Shown here piece by piece: positions 18,928-27,284 of a DNA stretch of 64,000 bases. Positions within the stretch are counted from its first letter, which is position 1; every line of letters begins with the position of its first letter. The position numbers and the translations under genes are program-made. This DNA comes from Flavobacterium sp. UBA7680. GTDB taxonomy: Bacteria; Bacteroidota; Bacteroidia; Flavobacteriales; Flavobacteriaceae. Where the stretch lies: assembly GCF_002482975.1 (NCBI RefSeq), contig NZ_DLHA01000054.1, positions 1-64,000 on the forward strand, given 5' to 3'. The notes beneath the pieces are model-generated. The model was not told where the DNA came from and did not search any database. It saw only the letters and a program-made list of their open reading frames with translations.

Positions 18928-20100
18928 ATGATAAAAATGCAGCAAACTATGCGATGGTTCGGGCCAAACGACAAAGTAAGTTTGATCGATATTAAACAAG
19001 CTGGAGCAACAGGAATTGTAACCGCTTTGCACCAAATTCCGGTTGGCGATATCTGGACAATTGCTGATATAAAAGAAAGACAGGAAATCATTAGAAATTA
19101 CGGACTGGAATGGACTGTGGTAGAAAGTCTTCCAGTTCATGAAGAAATCAAAAGAGCATCGGGAAATTATCTGCAATACATCAAAAATTACAAAATCAGT
19201 TTGCGAAATCTGGCAGAATGCGGAATCAAAATTATCACCTACAATTTCATGCCAATTCTGGATTGGGTGCGCACAAATCATAATTTTATCAACGAAGACG
19301 GAAGCAAAGCTTTGTTGTACAATCAGGATGCGTTTACCTATTTTGATGTTTTTCTTTTAAAAAGACCAAACGCCGAAAATGATTATACGGAAATTCAAAA
19401 ACAAAACGCATTGCAGTTTGGAAACAAACTTTCGGAACCAGAAAAAGCATTATTGTTTAAAAATGTTCTATTAGGATTGCCGGGAAGTACAATCAACTTT
19501 ACGGCAGAACAGATTTTGTCTTTATTAGATAATTATGCCAATATCGATAATGAAAAACTAAGAGAAAACTTGATTTATTTTTTATCAGAAATCGCTCCGA
19601 TTGCAGAAGAAACGGGTTCAAAACTAGCCATTCATCCAGACGATCCGCCGTTTTCGGTTTTAGGACTTCCGAGAATTGTTTCGTCAGAAGCTGATTTAAA
19701 AGCCATTTTCAATGCCGTTCCATCAACAGCAAACGGATTGTGCTATTGTACAGGTTCATTAAGCGCCGACCCGAAAAATAATCTGGAAAAAATTATAGAC
19801 AATTTTGGAGATCGAATACACTTTTTACATCTTCGAAATACCATCCGCGAAAGCGAAACAATTTTCAGAGAATCAGAACATTTAAATGGTGATGTCAAAA
19901 TGGAAGTTATCGTAGAAAAATTATTATTGTTAATGAATAAAACAAAAATAAGCCTGCCTATGCGCCCTGATCATGGATTTTTACATTTGGTTGATGAAAC
20001 GAAAGAAACGTATCCGGGATATTCTTTGATAGGAAGATTAAAAGGTCTAGCCGAATTGCGAGGTTTAGAAATGGGAATTGCTTATAAATTGAATTTGTAA
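18928..20100 (+). CDS. uxuA: Mannonate dehydratase
   Basis: This protein of about 390 residues is the UxuA family enzyme that dehydrates D-mannonate to 2-keto-3-deoxygluconate. The diagnostic N-terminus is present: MRWFGPNDKVSL, then DIKQAGATGIVTALH and IPVGDIW. Metal and active-site segments KLAIHPDDPP, CYCTGSL, HLRN and PMRPDHG follow. It has no signal peptide and is cytoplasmic. The frame can be read from a GTG at 18907, but that codon lies in a repeat. The ATG at 18928 or the one at 18937 (MQQTMRWF, matching E. coli UxuA) is the true start. It follows the SDR gene and completes two steps of glucuronate breakdown. Uronate isomerase and KDG kinase are not in the window. Confidence 0.95.
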   Translation: MIKMQQTMRWFGPNDKVSLIDIKQAGATGIVTALHQIPVGDIWTIADIKERQEIIRNYGLEWTVVESLPVHEEIKRASGNYLQYIKNYKISLRNLAECGIKIITYNFMPILDWVRTNHNFINEDGSKALLYNQDAFTYFDVFLLKRPNAENDYTEIQKQNALQFGNKLSEPEKALLFKNVLLGLPGSTINFTAEQILSLLDNYANIDNEKLRENLIYFLSEIAPIAEETGSKLAIHPDDPPFSVLGLPRIVSSEADLKAIFNAVPSTANGLCYCTGSLSADPKNNLEKIIDNFGDRIHFLHLRNTIRESETIFRESEHLNGDVKMEVIVEKLLLLMNKTKISLPMRPDHGFLHLVDETKETYPGYSLIGRLKGLAELRGLEMGIAYKLNL

Positions 20101-20111
20101 AACGTTTCGTT

Positions 20112-20268
20112 TGTCATTCCGAGGACGAGGAATCGCACTAGAAACTCTACAAAGATTGGATTTTCATTGCGGAGCTACTTACGAAGATTTCTCCTTCGTC
20201 GAAATGACAAGATTATGGATAATCATTGCGAATTTAGACCTGACAGGTTTTTAAAACCTGTCAGGTCT
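20112..20268. repeat. Composite intergenic repeat (A + C type), copy 1
   Basis: A left palindrome (20112-20210) runs from TTGTCATTCCGAGG to TCGAAATGACAA with ATTTCTCC in its right arm. It is followed by the palindrome 20236-20268 (AGACCTGACAGGTTTT and its complement). The same two units occur in the same order at 22971-23120, after the GH115 gene. Confidence 0.88.
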
Positions 20269-20337
20269 CGGTTGAGTAAAACTATGTTTGTTAATGTAAA
20301 TGAAATGTCTTTGTAGATAAAGAAATACTATGATTCT

Positions 20338-22944
20338 ATGTGTTTAAATTTTAAGTTGCTATATAAGTTTTTACTGCTTTTCCTCATCGGATTAAGCATA
20401 AAATCGTATGCCATAAATCCAAATAAATATGTAGTAAATCAGGCTTCCGCCGAAAACTTTCCTTTGGTTTCAAAAGGAAAAATAGCTTCCATTTTAGTCA
20501 GCAAGAATGATTTTTCAGGCGTTTTAAAAGTTGTGGGACATTTAGAAAATGACATTTTTCAGGTTTCGGATTTGCATCCAAAAAGAATCAATAAAATTTC
20601 AGAAGCAGAAGATTTTGTGGTCATTATAGGAACACTTGGAAAAAGTGAAATTATAGATCAATTAGTCAAGAAGGGAAAAATTAATGCAAACGATCTTCGA
20701 GGAAAATGGGAAAAATTCACCACACAAATTGTCGAAAATCCGTTTAAAGGAATCAAAAAAGCATTGGTAATTGCAGGTTCAGATAAAAGAGGAACGATTT
20801 ACGGAATCTATGATTTATCCAGTCAAATTGGCGTTTCGCCCTGGTATTTTTGGGCTGATGTTCCGGTGAAAAAACAATCAGAATTACATGTTTTACCCGG
20901 AATTCATTCGCAGGGAGAACCAAAAGTAAAATACAGGGGAATTTTTATAAACGACGAAGCTCCGGCTTTATCTGGCTGGGCATTTGAGAAATTTGGAGGA
21001 TTCAATTCGAAATTCTACGATAAAGTTTTTGAATTGATTCTGCGAATGAAAGGCAATTATTTATGGCCAGCCATGTGGGGCAGAATGTTTTATGTCGAAG
21101 ATTCGCAGAATGCTGTTTTGGCAAACGAATACGGAATTGTAATGGGAACTTCGCATCATGAACCGTTAACAAGAGCGCATGCAGAATGGGGAAAATCAAA
21201 CGGAAAATGGGAATTTAATACCAATTCAGAAGCTTTGATTAAGTTTTGGAAAGACGGAATTAAAAGAATGGGAAACAACGAAACCATTGTGACTGTTGGA
21301 ATGCGCGGCGACGGCGATGAACCTATGACCGAAGGAACTGCAATTGGTTTATTAGAAAATATCGTAAAAACGCAAAGAAATATCATTGCAGAAGTTACGA
21401 AAAAACCAGCTGAAGAAACACCTCAAATGTGGGCGCTTTACAAAGAAGTTCAGGATTATTACGACAAAGGAATGACGGTTCCTGATGATATTACGCTTTT
21501 GTTGTGTGATGACAATTGGGGAAATATCCGCAAATTACCTGAACTCGATTCAAAACCAAGAAAAGGCGGTTACGGAATTTACTATCACTACGATTACGTA
21601 GGCGGACCAAGAAATTACAAATGGATTAACACAAACCAAATTGAACGAGTTTGGGAACAAATGGATTTAGCGTATCAATACGGCGTTGATAAAATCTGGA
21701 TTGTAAATGTTGGAGACATTAAACCAATGGAATTTCCAATAGAATTTTTCTTAGATATGGCGTGGAATCCTGAAAAGTTTAATGCCGAAAATTTAGAGCA
21801 ATATTATGTGAATTGGGCAAAAGAAAATTTTGGAGATCTAAACACAGCTGATATTGCTGAAATTTTAAAATTATACACCAAATACAATTCCCGTAGAAAA
21901 CCCGAATTATTGGATTCAAAAACGTACAGCGTTATCAATTATAATGAAGCAAATCGAGTTGTTGCAGAATATCAAAAATTGGTTCAAAAAGCCAATTCAA
22001 TAAACGAAAAATTGAAGTCGGAATATAAAGATGCTTTTTATCAATTGGTTTTATTTCCAGTTTTGGCAAGTTCTAATTTAAACGAATTGTATGTTGCTGC
22101 GGCTAAAAATCAATTATACGCAAGTCAGGGCAGAGCTTCTGCCAATTTATATGCTGAAAAAGTAAAAGAATTGTTTGAAAAAGACAGTCAGCTCACGAAT
22201 TATTATCATACCAAATTAGCCAACGGAAAATGGAATCATATGATGTCGCAAACACATATTGGTTATGATAATTGGCAGCAGCCGGATAAAAATGTAATTC
22301 CGAAAACAAAAACAATCGAGCTTCCAATAAAAGAGCAGGCAAAGATTGCTGCTGAGAATTTTCCAAAGACTGAAACATCCATTATTACAAATAGAAATTT
22401 AGACCATGTTCGGGGTTTTGTTGAGGACAACGGTTACATTTCAATAGAAAGTAAAAATTATTCAAAAGCCATAAATTCGGATGCAGTAAAATGGACAATA
22501 ATTCCAAATCTTGGAAGAACAGAATCTGGCGTTACTTTAAAACCTTCGAATATAAAACCTATTCAAATCTCAGAGCAATCTCCAAGATTAGAATATGATG
22601 TTCATTTTTTCAGCAAAGGAAATGTAAAAGTTCACGCTTATTTTTCGCCAACAATTAATTTTACAATTCGTGACGGCTTGAAATATGGAATTGCCTTTGA
22701 TTATGAAAAGCCTCAAATAATCAATTTCAATTCAAATGATTCAGAGAAAAACTGGGCTGAATGTGTTGCAAATAATATTAAAATAATAACCTCGACGCAT
22801 CAAATCGAAAATTCAGGAAATCATGTTTTGAAAATTTATGCCGTCGATCCGGCTTTAGTGCTTCAGAAAATTGTAATTGAGACTGAAGAAGGAAAAGTTC
22901 TGGAATCGTATTTAGGGCCGCCTGAGAGTTTTAGGAAGGAATGA
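20338..22944 (+). CDS. GH115 alpha-glucuronidase
   Basis: This 868-residue enzyme has a hydrophobic signal peptide (LIGLSIKSYA-I near residue 26) and the GH115 fold. The N-terminal domain is followed by a TIM barrel with PWYFWADVPVKK, YRGIFINDEAP, GNYLWPAMWGRMF and GMRGDGDEPM. Further helices and a C-terminal beta domain lie at about 720-868. GH115 enzymes remove (4-O-methyl)glucuronic acid from internal as well as terminal xylose units, complementing GH67. The length is normal for the family. It should act in the periplasm or at the cell surface. It is the only gene in the window bracketed by two copies of the A+C composite repeat. Confidence 0.94.
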   Translation: MCLNFKLLYKFLLLFLIGLSIKSYAINPNKYVVNQASAENFPLVSKGKIASILVSKNDFSGVLKVVGHLENDIFQVSDLHPKRINKISEAEDFVVIIGTLGKSEIIDQLVKKGKINANDLRGKWEKFTTQIVENPFKGIKKALVIAGSDKRGTIYGIYDLSSQIGVSPWYFWADVPVKKQSELHVLPGIHSQGEPKVKYRGIFINDEAPALSGWAFEKFGGFNSKFYDKVFELILRMKGNYLWPAMWGRMFYVEDSQNAVLANEYGIVMGTSHHEPLTRAHAEWGKSNGKWEFNTNSEALIKFWKDGIKRMGNNETIVTVGMRGDGDEPMTEGTAIGLLENIVKTQRNIIAEVTKKPAEETPQMWALYKEVQDYYDKGMTVPDDITLLLCDDNWGNIRKLPELDSKPRKGGYGIYYHYDYVGGPRNYKWINTNQIERVWEQMDLAYQYGVDKIWIVNVGDIKPMEFPIEFFLDMAWNPEKFNAENLEQYYVNWAKENFGDLNTADIAEILKLYTKYNSRRKPELLDSKTYSVINYNEANRVVAEYQKLVQKANSINEKLKSEYKDAFYQLVLFPVLASSNLNELYVAAAKNQLYASQGRASANLYAEKVKELFEKDSQLTNYYHTKLANGKWNHMMSQTHIGYDNWQQPDKNVIPKTKTIELPIKEQAKIAAENFPKTETSIITNRNLDHVRGFVEDNGYISIESKNYSKAINSDAVKWTIIPNLGRTESGVTLKPSNIKPIQISEQSPRLEYDVHFFSKGNVKVHAYFSPTINFTIRDGLKYGIAFDYEKPQIINFNSNDSEKNWAECVANNIKIITSTHQIENSGNHVLKIYAVDPALVLQKIVIETEEGKVLESYLGPPESFRKE

Positions 22945-22970
22945 TGTTTTTAAAATACTACGTTCTGTTT

Positions 22971-23120
22971 GTCATTCCGAGGAACGAGGAATCGCACTAG
23001 AAACTCCGCACAGAATGTCGCCAATCTTTGTCGAATCCCGAGTGCGATTTCTCCTTACGTCGAAATGACAAAACGGTGAGCGTATTTAGACCTGACGGGT
23101 TTTAAAAACCTGTCAGGTCT
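22971..23120. repeat. Composite intergenic repeat (A + C type), copy 2
   Basis: The A-type palindrome 22971-23071 (GTCATTCCGAGGAACGAGG to TCGAAATGACA) is followed by the C-type palindrome 23088-23120 (AGACCTGACGGGTTTTT / AAAACCTGTCAGGTCT). It matches copy 1 upstream of GH115 in unit order and in flanking words such as GTTGAG. Confidence 0.88.
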
Positions 23121-23163
23121 CCGTTGAGAAAGAAAAATCTATTAACTATTAAACCAAAAATAT

Positions 23164-24273
23164 ATGAATTTTATTAAACCTTATTTATTTGCCGTCACGA
23201 CTTTGCTGACAGTAAGCTGTACATCGCAAAAAGAAACCGCTTCATTAAAAGACGTTTACAAAAACGATTTCTATATCGGAACCGCTTTAAGTGCAGATCA
23301 AATTGAAGAAAAAGATGCAAAAGTAGATTCATTAATTAAGAAAGAATTTAATGCAATAACGCCGGAAAATATTATGAAGTCGATGTTCACGCATCCGCAA
23401 AAAGATAAATATGATTTTGCTTTATCGGACAAATTTGTGGCATATGGAGAAAAGAATAAAATGTTTATTCATGGACATACTTTAATATGGCACAGTCAAT
23501 TAGCGCCTTGGATGGAAAAAATAGCAGATAGTACAGAAATGAAAGCTTTTATGAAAGATCATATCACGACAATTGTTTCCAAATATAAAGGCAGAATCAA
23601 TTCGTGGGATGTTGTAAACGAAGCTTTAAACGATGATGGAACTTTGCGACAATCTGTTTTTTTGAAAACGCTTGGCGAAAAATACCTTGTTGATGCTTTT
23701 AAACTCGCAGAAAAAGCAGATCCAAAAGCAGAGTTGTATTACAACGATTATAATATCGAAGAACCAGCAAAAAGAGCCGGAGCAATTACCTTAATCAAAA
23801 AGATAAAAGCAGCCGGAGGAAAAGTTGACGGCGTTGGTATTCAGGGACATTGGAGATTACAGAGTCCGTCGATTGAAGAAATTGAAAAAAGTATTTTAGA
23901 ATACTCGGCATTGGGAATTAAAGTTGCTTTTACAGAATTGGATATTACCGTGCTGCCAAATCCGTGGGATTTGAAAGGTGCTGATGTCAATCAGAATTTT
24001 GAAGGAAGTGCTAAAATGAATCCATATCCTAAATCATTGCCGGATTCTGTTCAGACACAATTGGCAGAACGGTACGCGTCGATTTTTAAACTATTTTTAA
24101 AACATAAAGACAAAATCAGCCGAGTTACTTTTTGGGGCGTTTATGACGGACAATCGTGGTTAAATGACTGGCCGATAAAAGGAAGAACCAATTATCCGCT
24201 TCCATTTGATGCAACTTTAAAGCATAAACAAGCTTACGATAGCATTTTAAAGTTGAAGAAAACGGAAGAATAA
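23164..24273 (+). CDS. GH10 endo-1,4-beta-xylanase, lipoprotein
   Basis: This 369-residue lipoprotein has lipobox LTVSC (Cys19) and a single GH10 catalytic domain. The acid/base is Glu153 (WDVVNEA) and the nucleophile is Glu258 (FTELDI). GHTLIWHSQ, YNDYNIE and TFWGVYDGQSW are family signatures. It has no binding module. The residues after Cys19 (TSQKE) lack the acidic run of surface-exposed Flavobacterium lipoproteins, so it probably faces the periplasm. There it would shorten xylo-oligosaccharides for the GPH symporter encoded next. It is 262 bp upstream of the symporter, separated by promoter and operator sequence. Confidence 0.94.
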   Translation: MNFIKPYLFAVTTLLTVSCTSQKETASLKDVYKNDFYIGTALSADQIEEKDAKVDSLIKKEFNAITPENIMKSMFTHPQKDKYDFALSDKFVAYGEKNKMFIHGHTLIWHSQLAPWMEKIADSTEMKAFMKDHITTIVSKYKGRINSWDVVNEALNDDGTLRQSVFLKTLGEKYLVDAFKLAEKADPKAELYYNDYNIEEPAKRAGAITLIKKIKAAGGKVDGVGIQGHWRLQSPSIEEIEKSILEYSALGIKVAFTELDITVLPNPWDLKGADVNQNFEGSAKMNPYPKSLPDSVQTQLAERYASIFKLFLKHKDKISRVTFWGVYDGQSWLNDWPIKGRTNYPLPFDATLKHKQAYDSILKLKKTEE

Positions 24274-24307
24274 CGAGTTAAAAAGGCTTTGAGTTAAAAT
24301 ATTATTA

Positions 24308-24319
24308 ACAATCGGTTGT
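24308..24319. promoter_or_regulatory. Putative LacI-type operator, distal site of the symporter promoter
   Basis: ACAATCGGTTGT has half-sites with one mismatch around a central CG. It lies 78 bp upstream of the second site at 24386 and about 35 bp before the predicted -33 element, a geometry that could allow looping. Confidence 0.6.
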
Positions 24320-24353
24320 TTTTAAAAATATTCTTGAAATAAAGTAAAGTAAA

Positions 24354-24384
24354 TTTGCGTAATATGTTTTTTTGTATAATTTTA
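24354..24384 (+). promoter_or_regulatory. Candidate promoter of the symporter-GH43 operon
   Basis: TTTG at 24354-24357, a 19-base spacer and TAATTTTA at 24377-24384 fit the Bacteroidota consensus (TTTG, N19, TAnnTTTG) with one mismatch in the last base. The operator at 24386 begins one base after it and would cover the transcription start. Confidence 0.55.
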
Positions 24385-24385
24385 C

Positions 24386-24397
24386 ACAACCGATTGT
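24386..24397. promoter_or_regulatory. Putative LacI-type operator at the symporter start site
   Basis: ACAACCGATTGT lies directly downstream of the predicted -7 box. That is the position expected for a repressor blocking initiation. Confidence 0.65.
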
Positions 24398-24418
24398 TTT
24401 GACCGAAATTCGCTTTTC

Positions 24419-24503
24419 CTGCAAGGTTTTCAAAACCTTGTAGGTATTTTGAGAAGGCATTATAAAACAATTTTAAACCTACAAGGTTTTGAAAACCTTG
24501 CAG
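24419..24503. repeat. Double palindrome repeat (CAAGGTTTT type), copy 1
   Basis: Two palindromes, CTGCAAGGTTTTCAAAACC and ACAAGGTTTTGAAAACC, stand in inverted order around a short spacer. The same composite occurs at 63756-63844. It forms the leader of the symporter mRNA. Confidence 0.85.
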
Positions 24504-24535
24504 AAGAAAAAAACTAACTAACCACAAACCACAAA

Positions 24536-25969
24536 ATGAATAACATTTCACAAAAATTATCCATCAAAGAAAAAATAGGATACAGCTTAGGAGACTTAGC
24601 CGCCAATTTAGTTTTTCAAACTTTGATGACGTATCTGGCTTATTTCTACACCGATATTTACGGATTATCGCCAACAGATTCTTCTATCATCATGTTGATT
24701 GTGGGTTTAGTTGCAGCTTTTATTTTTAATCCCATTATTGGCGTTTTAGCAGATAGAACCAGTACAAAATGGGGAAAATTCAGACCGTGGATTTTGGCAA
24801 CTGCAATTCCGCTTGGCGTGGTTGCTTTATTGGCGTTTTCAACTCCTGATTTCTCTTATAAAGGAAAAGTAATTTATGCGGTTGTAACCTATACTTTATT
24901 ACTGCTTTTTTATGCGGGAAATAATCTACCGTATTCCGCTTTAAGTGGTGTTATTACAGGTGATATGTCAGAGAGAAACAGTATGTCATCGTACCGTTTT
25001 GTGGCCGTTATGTTTGCGCAGTTTTTTGTTCAGGTTTTTATGCTCGGCATTATAAAAAGCGCGGGAAATGGAGATAAAGCAATTGGTATCGAGAAAGTAA
25101 TGACGGTTTTGGCAATTATTGGAACGATTATGCTTTTAATCACATTCTTGACGACAAAAGAAAGAATTATTCCTAAACCGGAACAAAAATCAAGTGTAAA
25201 AGAAGATTTAAGTGATTTAGTAAAAAATAGACCGTGGATAATTATGCTTTCACTTACCACTTTGGTTTTTATTACGCTGGCAATGAAAGGCGGTTCGTAT
25301 GTGTATTATTTTGAAAACTATGTAGATAAAGAGCAATTGGCGATTTTTATTCAGCCTATTTTAGATACGTTATCGAATATTGGTTTGAATCATTTTGGTA
25401 ACGATCCTGTTTCAGCCGGATTTGGATTGTTTAATGCGGGCGGAATTATCTTTATGATTGTTGGAATTACATTGTCTAAAAACCTGGCAGATAAATACGG
25501 AAAACGAAATGTTTTCGGATTGTTTTTATTCATTTCGACATTGTTTATTATTGCTTTTTATTTCTTCCCGCCAACGTCAATTAGTTTCATGTTTTTCTCC
25601 CAAATCTTACACGGATTTTTCTACGGAATCACAATCCCGATTCTTTGGGCGATGATTGCCGATGTTGCCGATTATTCGGAATGGCTGAACAATCGCCGCG
25701 CGACGGCGATTATTTTTTCGGCAATGATGGTAGGTTTAAAGGCGGGATTAAGTATTGGCGGCGCTTTGACAACCTTGTTTTTAGGATATTTTCATTATGC
25801 GCCAAATTCTCCTGTACAAACAGAAACAGCGATTAACGGAATCAAATTGTTGGTCAGCGTTTTTCCTGCAATTCCATTTTTAATTGGAGCCGGATTATTG
25901 TTTTTCTATAAAATCAACAAACAAATGGAAGTGCAGATCGAAACCGAATTAAAAGAAAGAAGAACTTAA
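24536..25969 (+). CDS. MFS sugar transporter, GPH family (XynP-like)
   Basis: This 477-residue protein has about twelve hydrophobic helices. It has the glycoside-pentoside-hexuronide:cation symporter signatures: an N-terminal SIKEKIGYSLGDLAANLVFQ, GVLADRTSTKWGKFRPW in the first cytoplasmic loop, and AMIADVADYSEW in the second half. The family imports xylosides, pentoses, melibiose or glucuronides with Na+ or H+. It is followed by a cytoplasmic GH43 and preceded by a GH10, so it most likely imports xylobiose or short xylo-oligosaccharides from the periplasm through the inner membrane. Two operator-like sites and a predicted promoter lie upstream. Confidence 0.92.
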   Translation: MNNISQKLSIKEKIGYSLGDLAANLVFQTLMTYLAYFYTDIYGLSPTDSSIIMLIVGLVAAFIFNPIIGVLADRTSTKWGKFRPWILATAIPLGVVALLAFSTPDFSYKGKVIYAVVTYTLLLLFYAGNNLPYSALSGVITGDMSERNSMSSYRFVAVMFAQFFVQVFMLGIIKSAGNGDKAIGIEKVMTVLAIIGTIMLLITFLTTKERIIPKPEQKSSVKEDLSDLVKNRPWIIMLSLTTLVFITLAMKGGSYVYYFENYVDKEQLAIFIQPILDTLSNIGLNHFGNDPVSAGFGLFNAGGIIFMIVGITLSKNLADKYGKRNVFGLFLFISTLFIIAFYFFPPTSISFMFFSQILHGFFYGITIPILWAMIADVADYSEWLNNRRATAIIFSAMMVGLKAGLSIGGALTTLFLGYFHYAPNSPVQTETAINGIKLLVSVFPAIPFLIGAGLLFFYKINKQMEVQIETELKERRT

Positions 25970-25992
25970 TTATTTAAAACCAAGATATTACT

Positions 25993-27027
25993 ATGCCTGA
26001 AGATAGCATTGAACAAATTAATTTCGAGGAAATTAATGAACTGGCGATTTCAAAGCCTTTAGTTTCTCACATTTATACAGCCGACCCGTCGGCGCATGTA
26101 TTTAATGGTAAAATTTATATTTATCCGTCACATGATATCGATGCCGGAATTCCGTTTAACGATAACGGAGATCATTTTGGAATGGAAGATTATCACGTTT
26201 TTTCGATGGAAAATATTTCATCAAAAGCGGTGGATAATGGTGTTGCCTTACATGTAAAAGATGTTGCCTGGGCCGAAAAACAAATGTGGGCACCAGATGC
26301 GGCACAGAAAAACGGAAAGTATTATTTGTATTTCCCTGCCAAACGTGCTAATGGAATTTTCCAGATTGGAGTTGCCGTTGGAGATTCTCCCGCAGGGCCT
26401 TTCAAGTCAGAACCAGATGCTATAAAAGGAAGTTACAGTATTGATCCTGCAGTTTTTGAAGATGAAGACGGTAAACATTATATTTATTTTGGCGGAATCT
26501 GGGGCGGACAGCTGCAGAAATACAGAAATAATAAATACGATCAGGATAATGAAGAACCTTCTGGAAATGAACCTGCTTTAGGCCCAATTGTAGCTTTGCT
26601 TCGTGATGATATGCTAGAGTTTGCAGAAGAACCAAAAGAGATTAAAATTCTGGATGAAAACGGAGAAATTCTGCTGGCTGGAGATAATGCCCGTCGTTTT
26701 TTTGAAGCTTCGTGGGTTCATAAATACAACGGGAAATATTATTTCTCGTATTCAACAGGAGATACGCATTTTATTTGTTACGCAATTGGCGACAATCCGT
26801 ATGGACCGTTTACGTATCAGGGAAGAATTTTGAATCCGGTTGTGGGATGGACTTCGCATCATTCTATTTGTGAGGTTGAAAACGAATGGTATTTGTTTTA
26901 TCACGATTCGAGTTTGTCAAAAGGTGTAACGCATTTAAGAAGTATGAAAGTAACTAAAATTGATTATCTGGAAGATGGTTCGATTGTTACAATTGACCCG
27001 TATGGAATAAGAAGATTGATAGATTAA
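25993..27027 (+). CDS. GH43 beta-xylosidase / alpha-L-arabinofuranosidase, cytoplasmic
   Basis: This 344-residue enzyme has no signal peptide. The GH43 five-bladed propeller residues are in place: Asp31 (TADPSAHVF, base), Asp151 (YSIDPAVFED, pKa modulator) and Glu238 (RFFEASWVH, general acid). Being cytoplasmic and 23 bp after the GPH symporter gene, it most likely cleaves imported xylobiose or xylotriose to xylose. Arabinofuranosidase activity is an alternative, common within the family. The two genes form an operon. The xylose it releases would feed XylA and XylB encoded next. Confidence 0.9.
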   Translation: MPEDSIEQINFEEINELAISKPLVSHIYTADPSAHVFNGKIYIYPSHDIDAGIPFNDNGDHFGMEDYHVFSMENISSKAVDNGVALHVKDVAWAEKQMWAPDAAQKNGKYYLYFPAKRANGIFQIGVAVGDSPAGPFKSEPDAIKGSYSIDPAVFEDEDGKHYIYFGGIWGGQLQKYRNNKYDQDNEEPSGNEPALGPIVALLRDDMLEFAEEPKEIKILDENGEILLAGDNARRFFEASWVHKYNGKYYFSYSTGDTHFICYAIGDNPYGPFTYQGRILNPVVGWTSHHSICEVENEWYLFYHDSSLSKGVTHLRSMKVTKIDYLEDGSIVTIDPYGIRRLID

Positions 27028-27045
27028 AAAAATTTCTTGAAAAAT

Positions 27046-27057
27046 ACAATCGGTTGT
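27046..27057. promoter_or_regulatory. Putative LacI-type operator upstream of the GntR-xylBA operon
   Basis: ACAATCGGTTGT, identical to the site at 24308, lies 18 bases after the GH43 stop and 228 bases before the GntR gene. Confidence 0.58.
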
Positions 27058-27090
27058 GTTGGTTTTACTATTTCTGGTGGGGTTGGTTTG

Positions 27091-27180
27091 CGTGAGGGAT
27101 AGCAGTGGAAAGCCCACAGCCTGACGAAGGAAGTGCGAGGACTTGAAACGTATAGCCCGACCCGGAGGGGCACGCCCAAA
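27091..27180 (+). ncRNA. Possible structured RNA, Flavo-1-like
   Basis: This 90-base stretch is markedly richer in G and C than its surroundings and has no coding frame. It starts CGTGAGGGATAGCAGTGG, has AAAGCCC and TATAGCCCGACCC segments, and ends GGGGCACGCCC. The layout of complementary GGG/CCC blocks recalls conserved Flavobacteria intergenic RNAs such as the Flavo-1 motif. That name is from memory, not from a search. It lies in the leader region of the GntR-xylBA operon. Confidence 0.4.
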
Positions 27181-27284
27181 GTATAAGTCGAAACAGATTT
27201 AAAAGTTAACAATTTAAATGCAAAAAGTATTTTTTTATAAGATACAATTATTTACTTTAGCATAACAGAACGGAACAGAACGGT

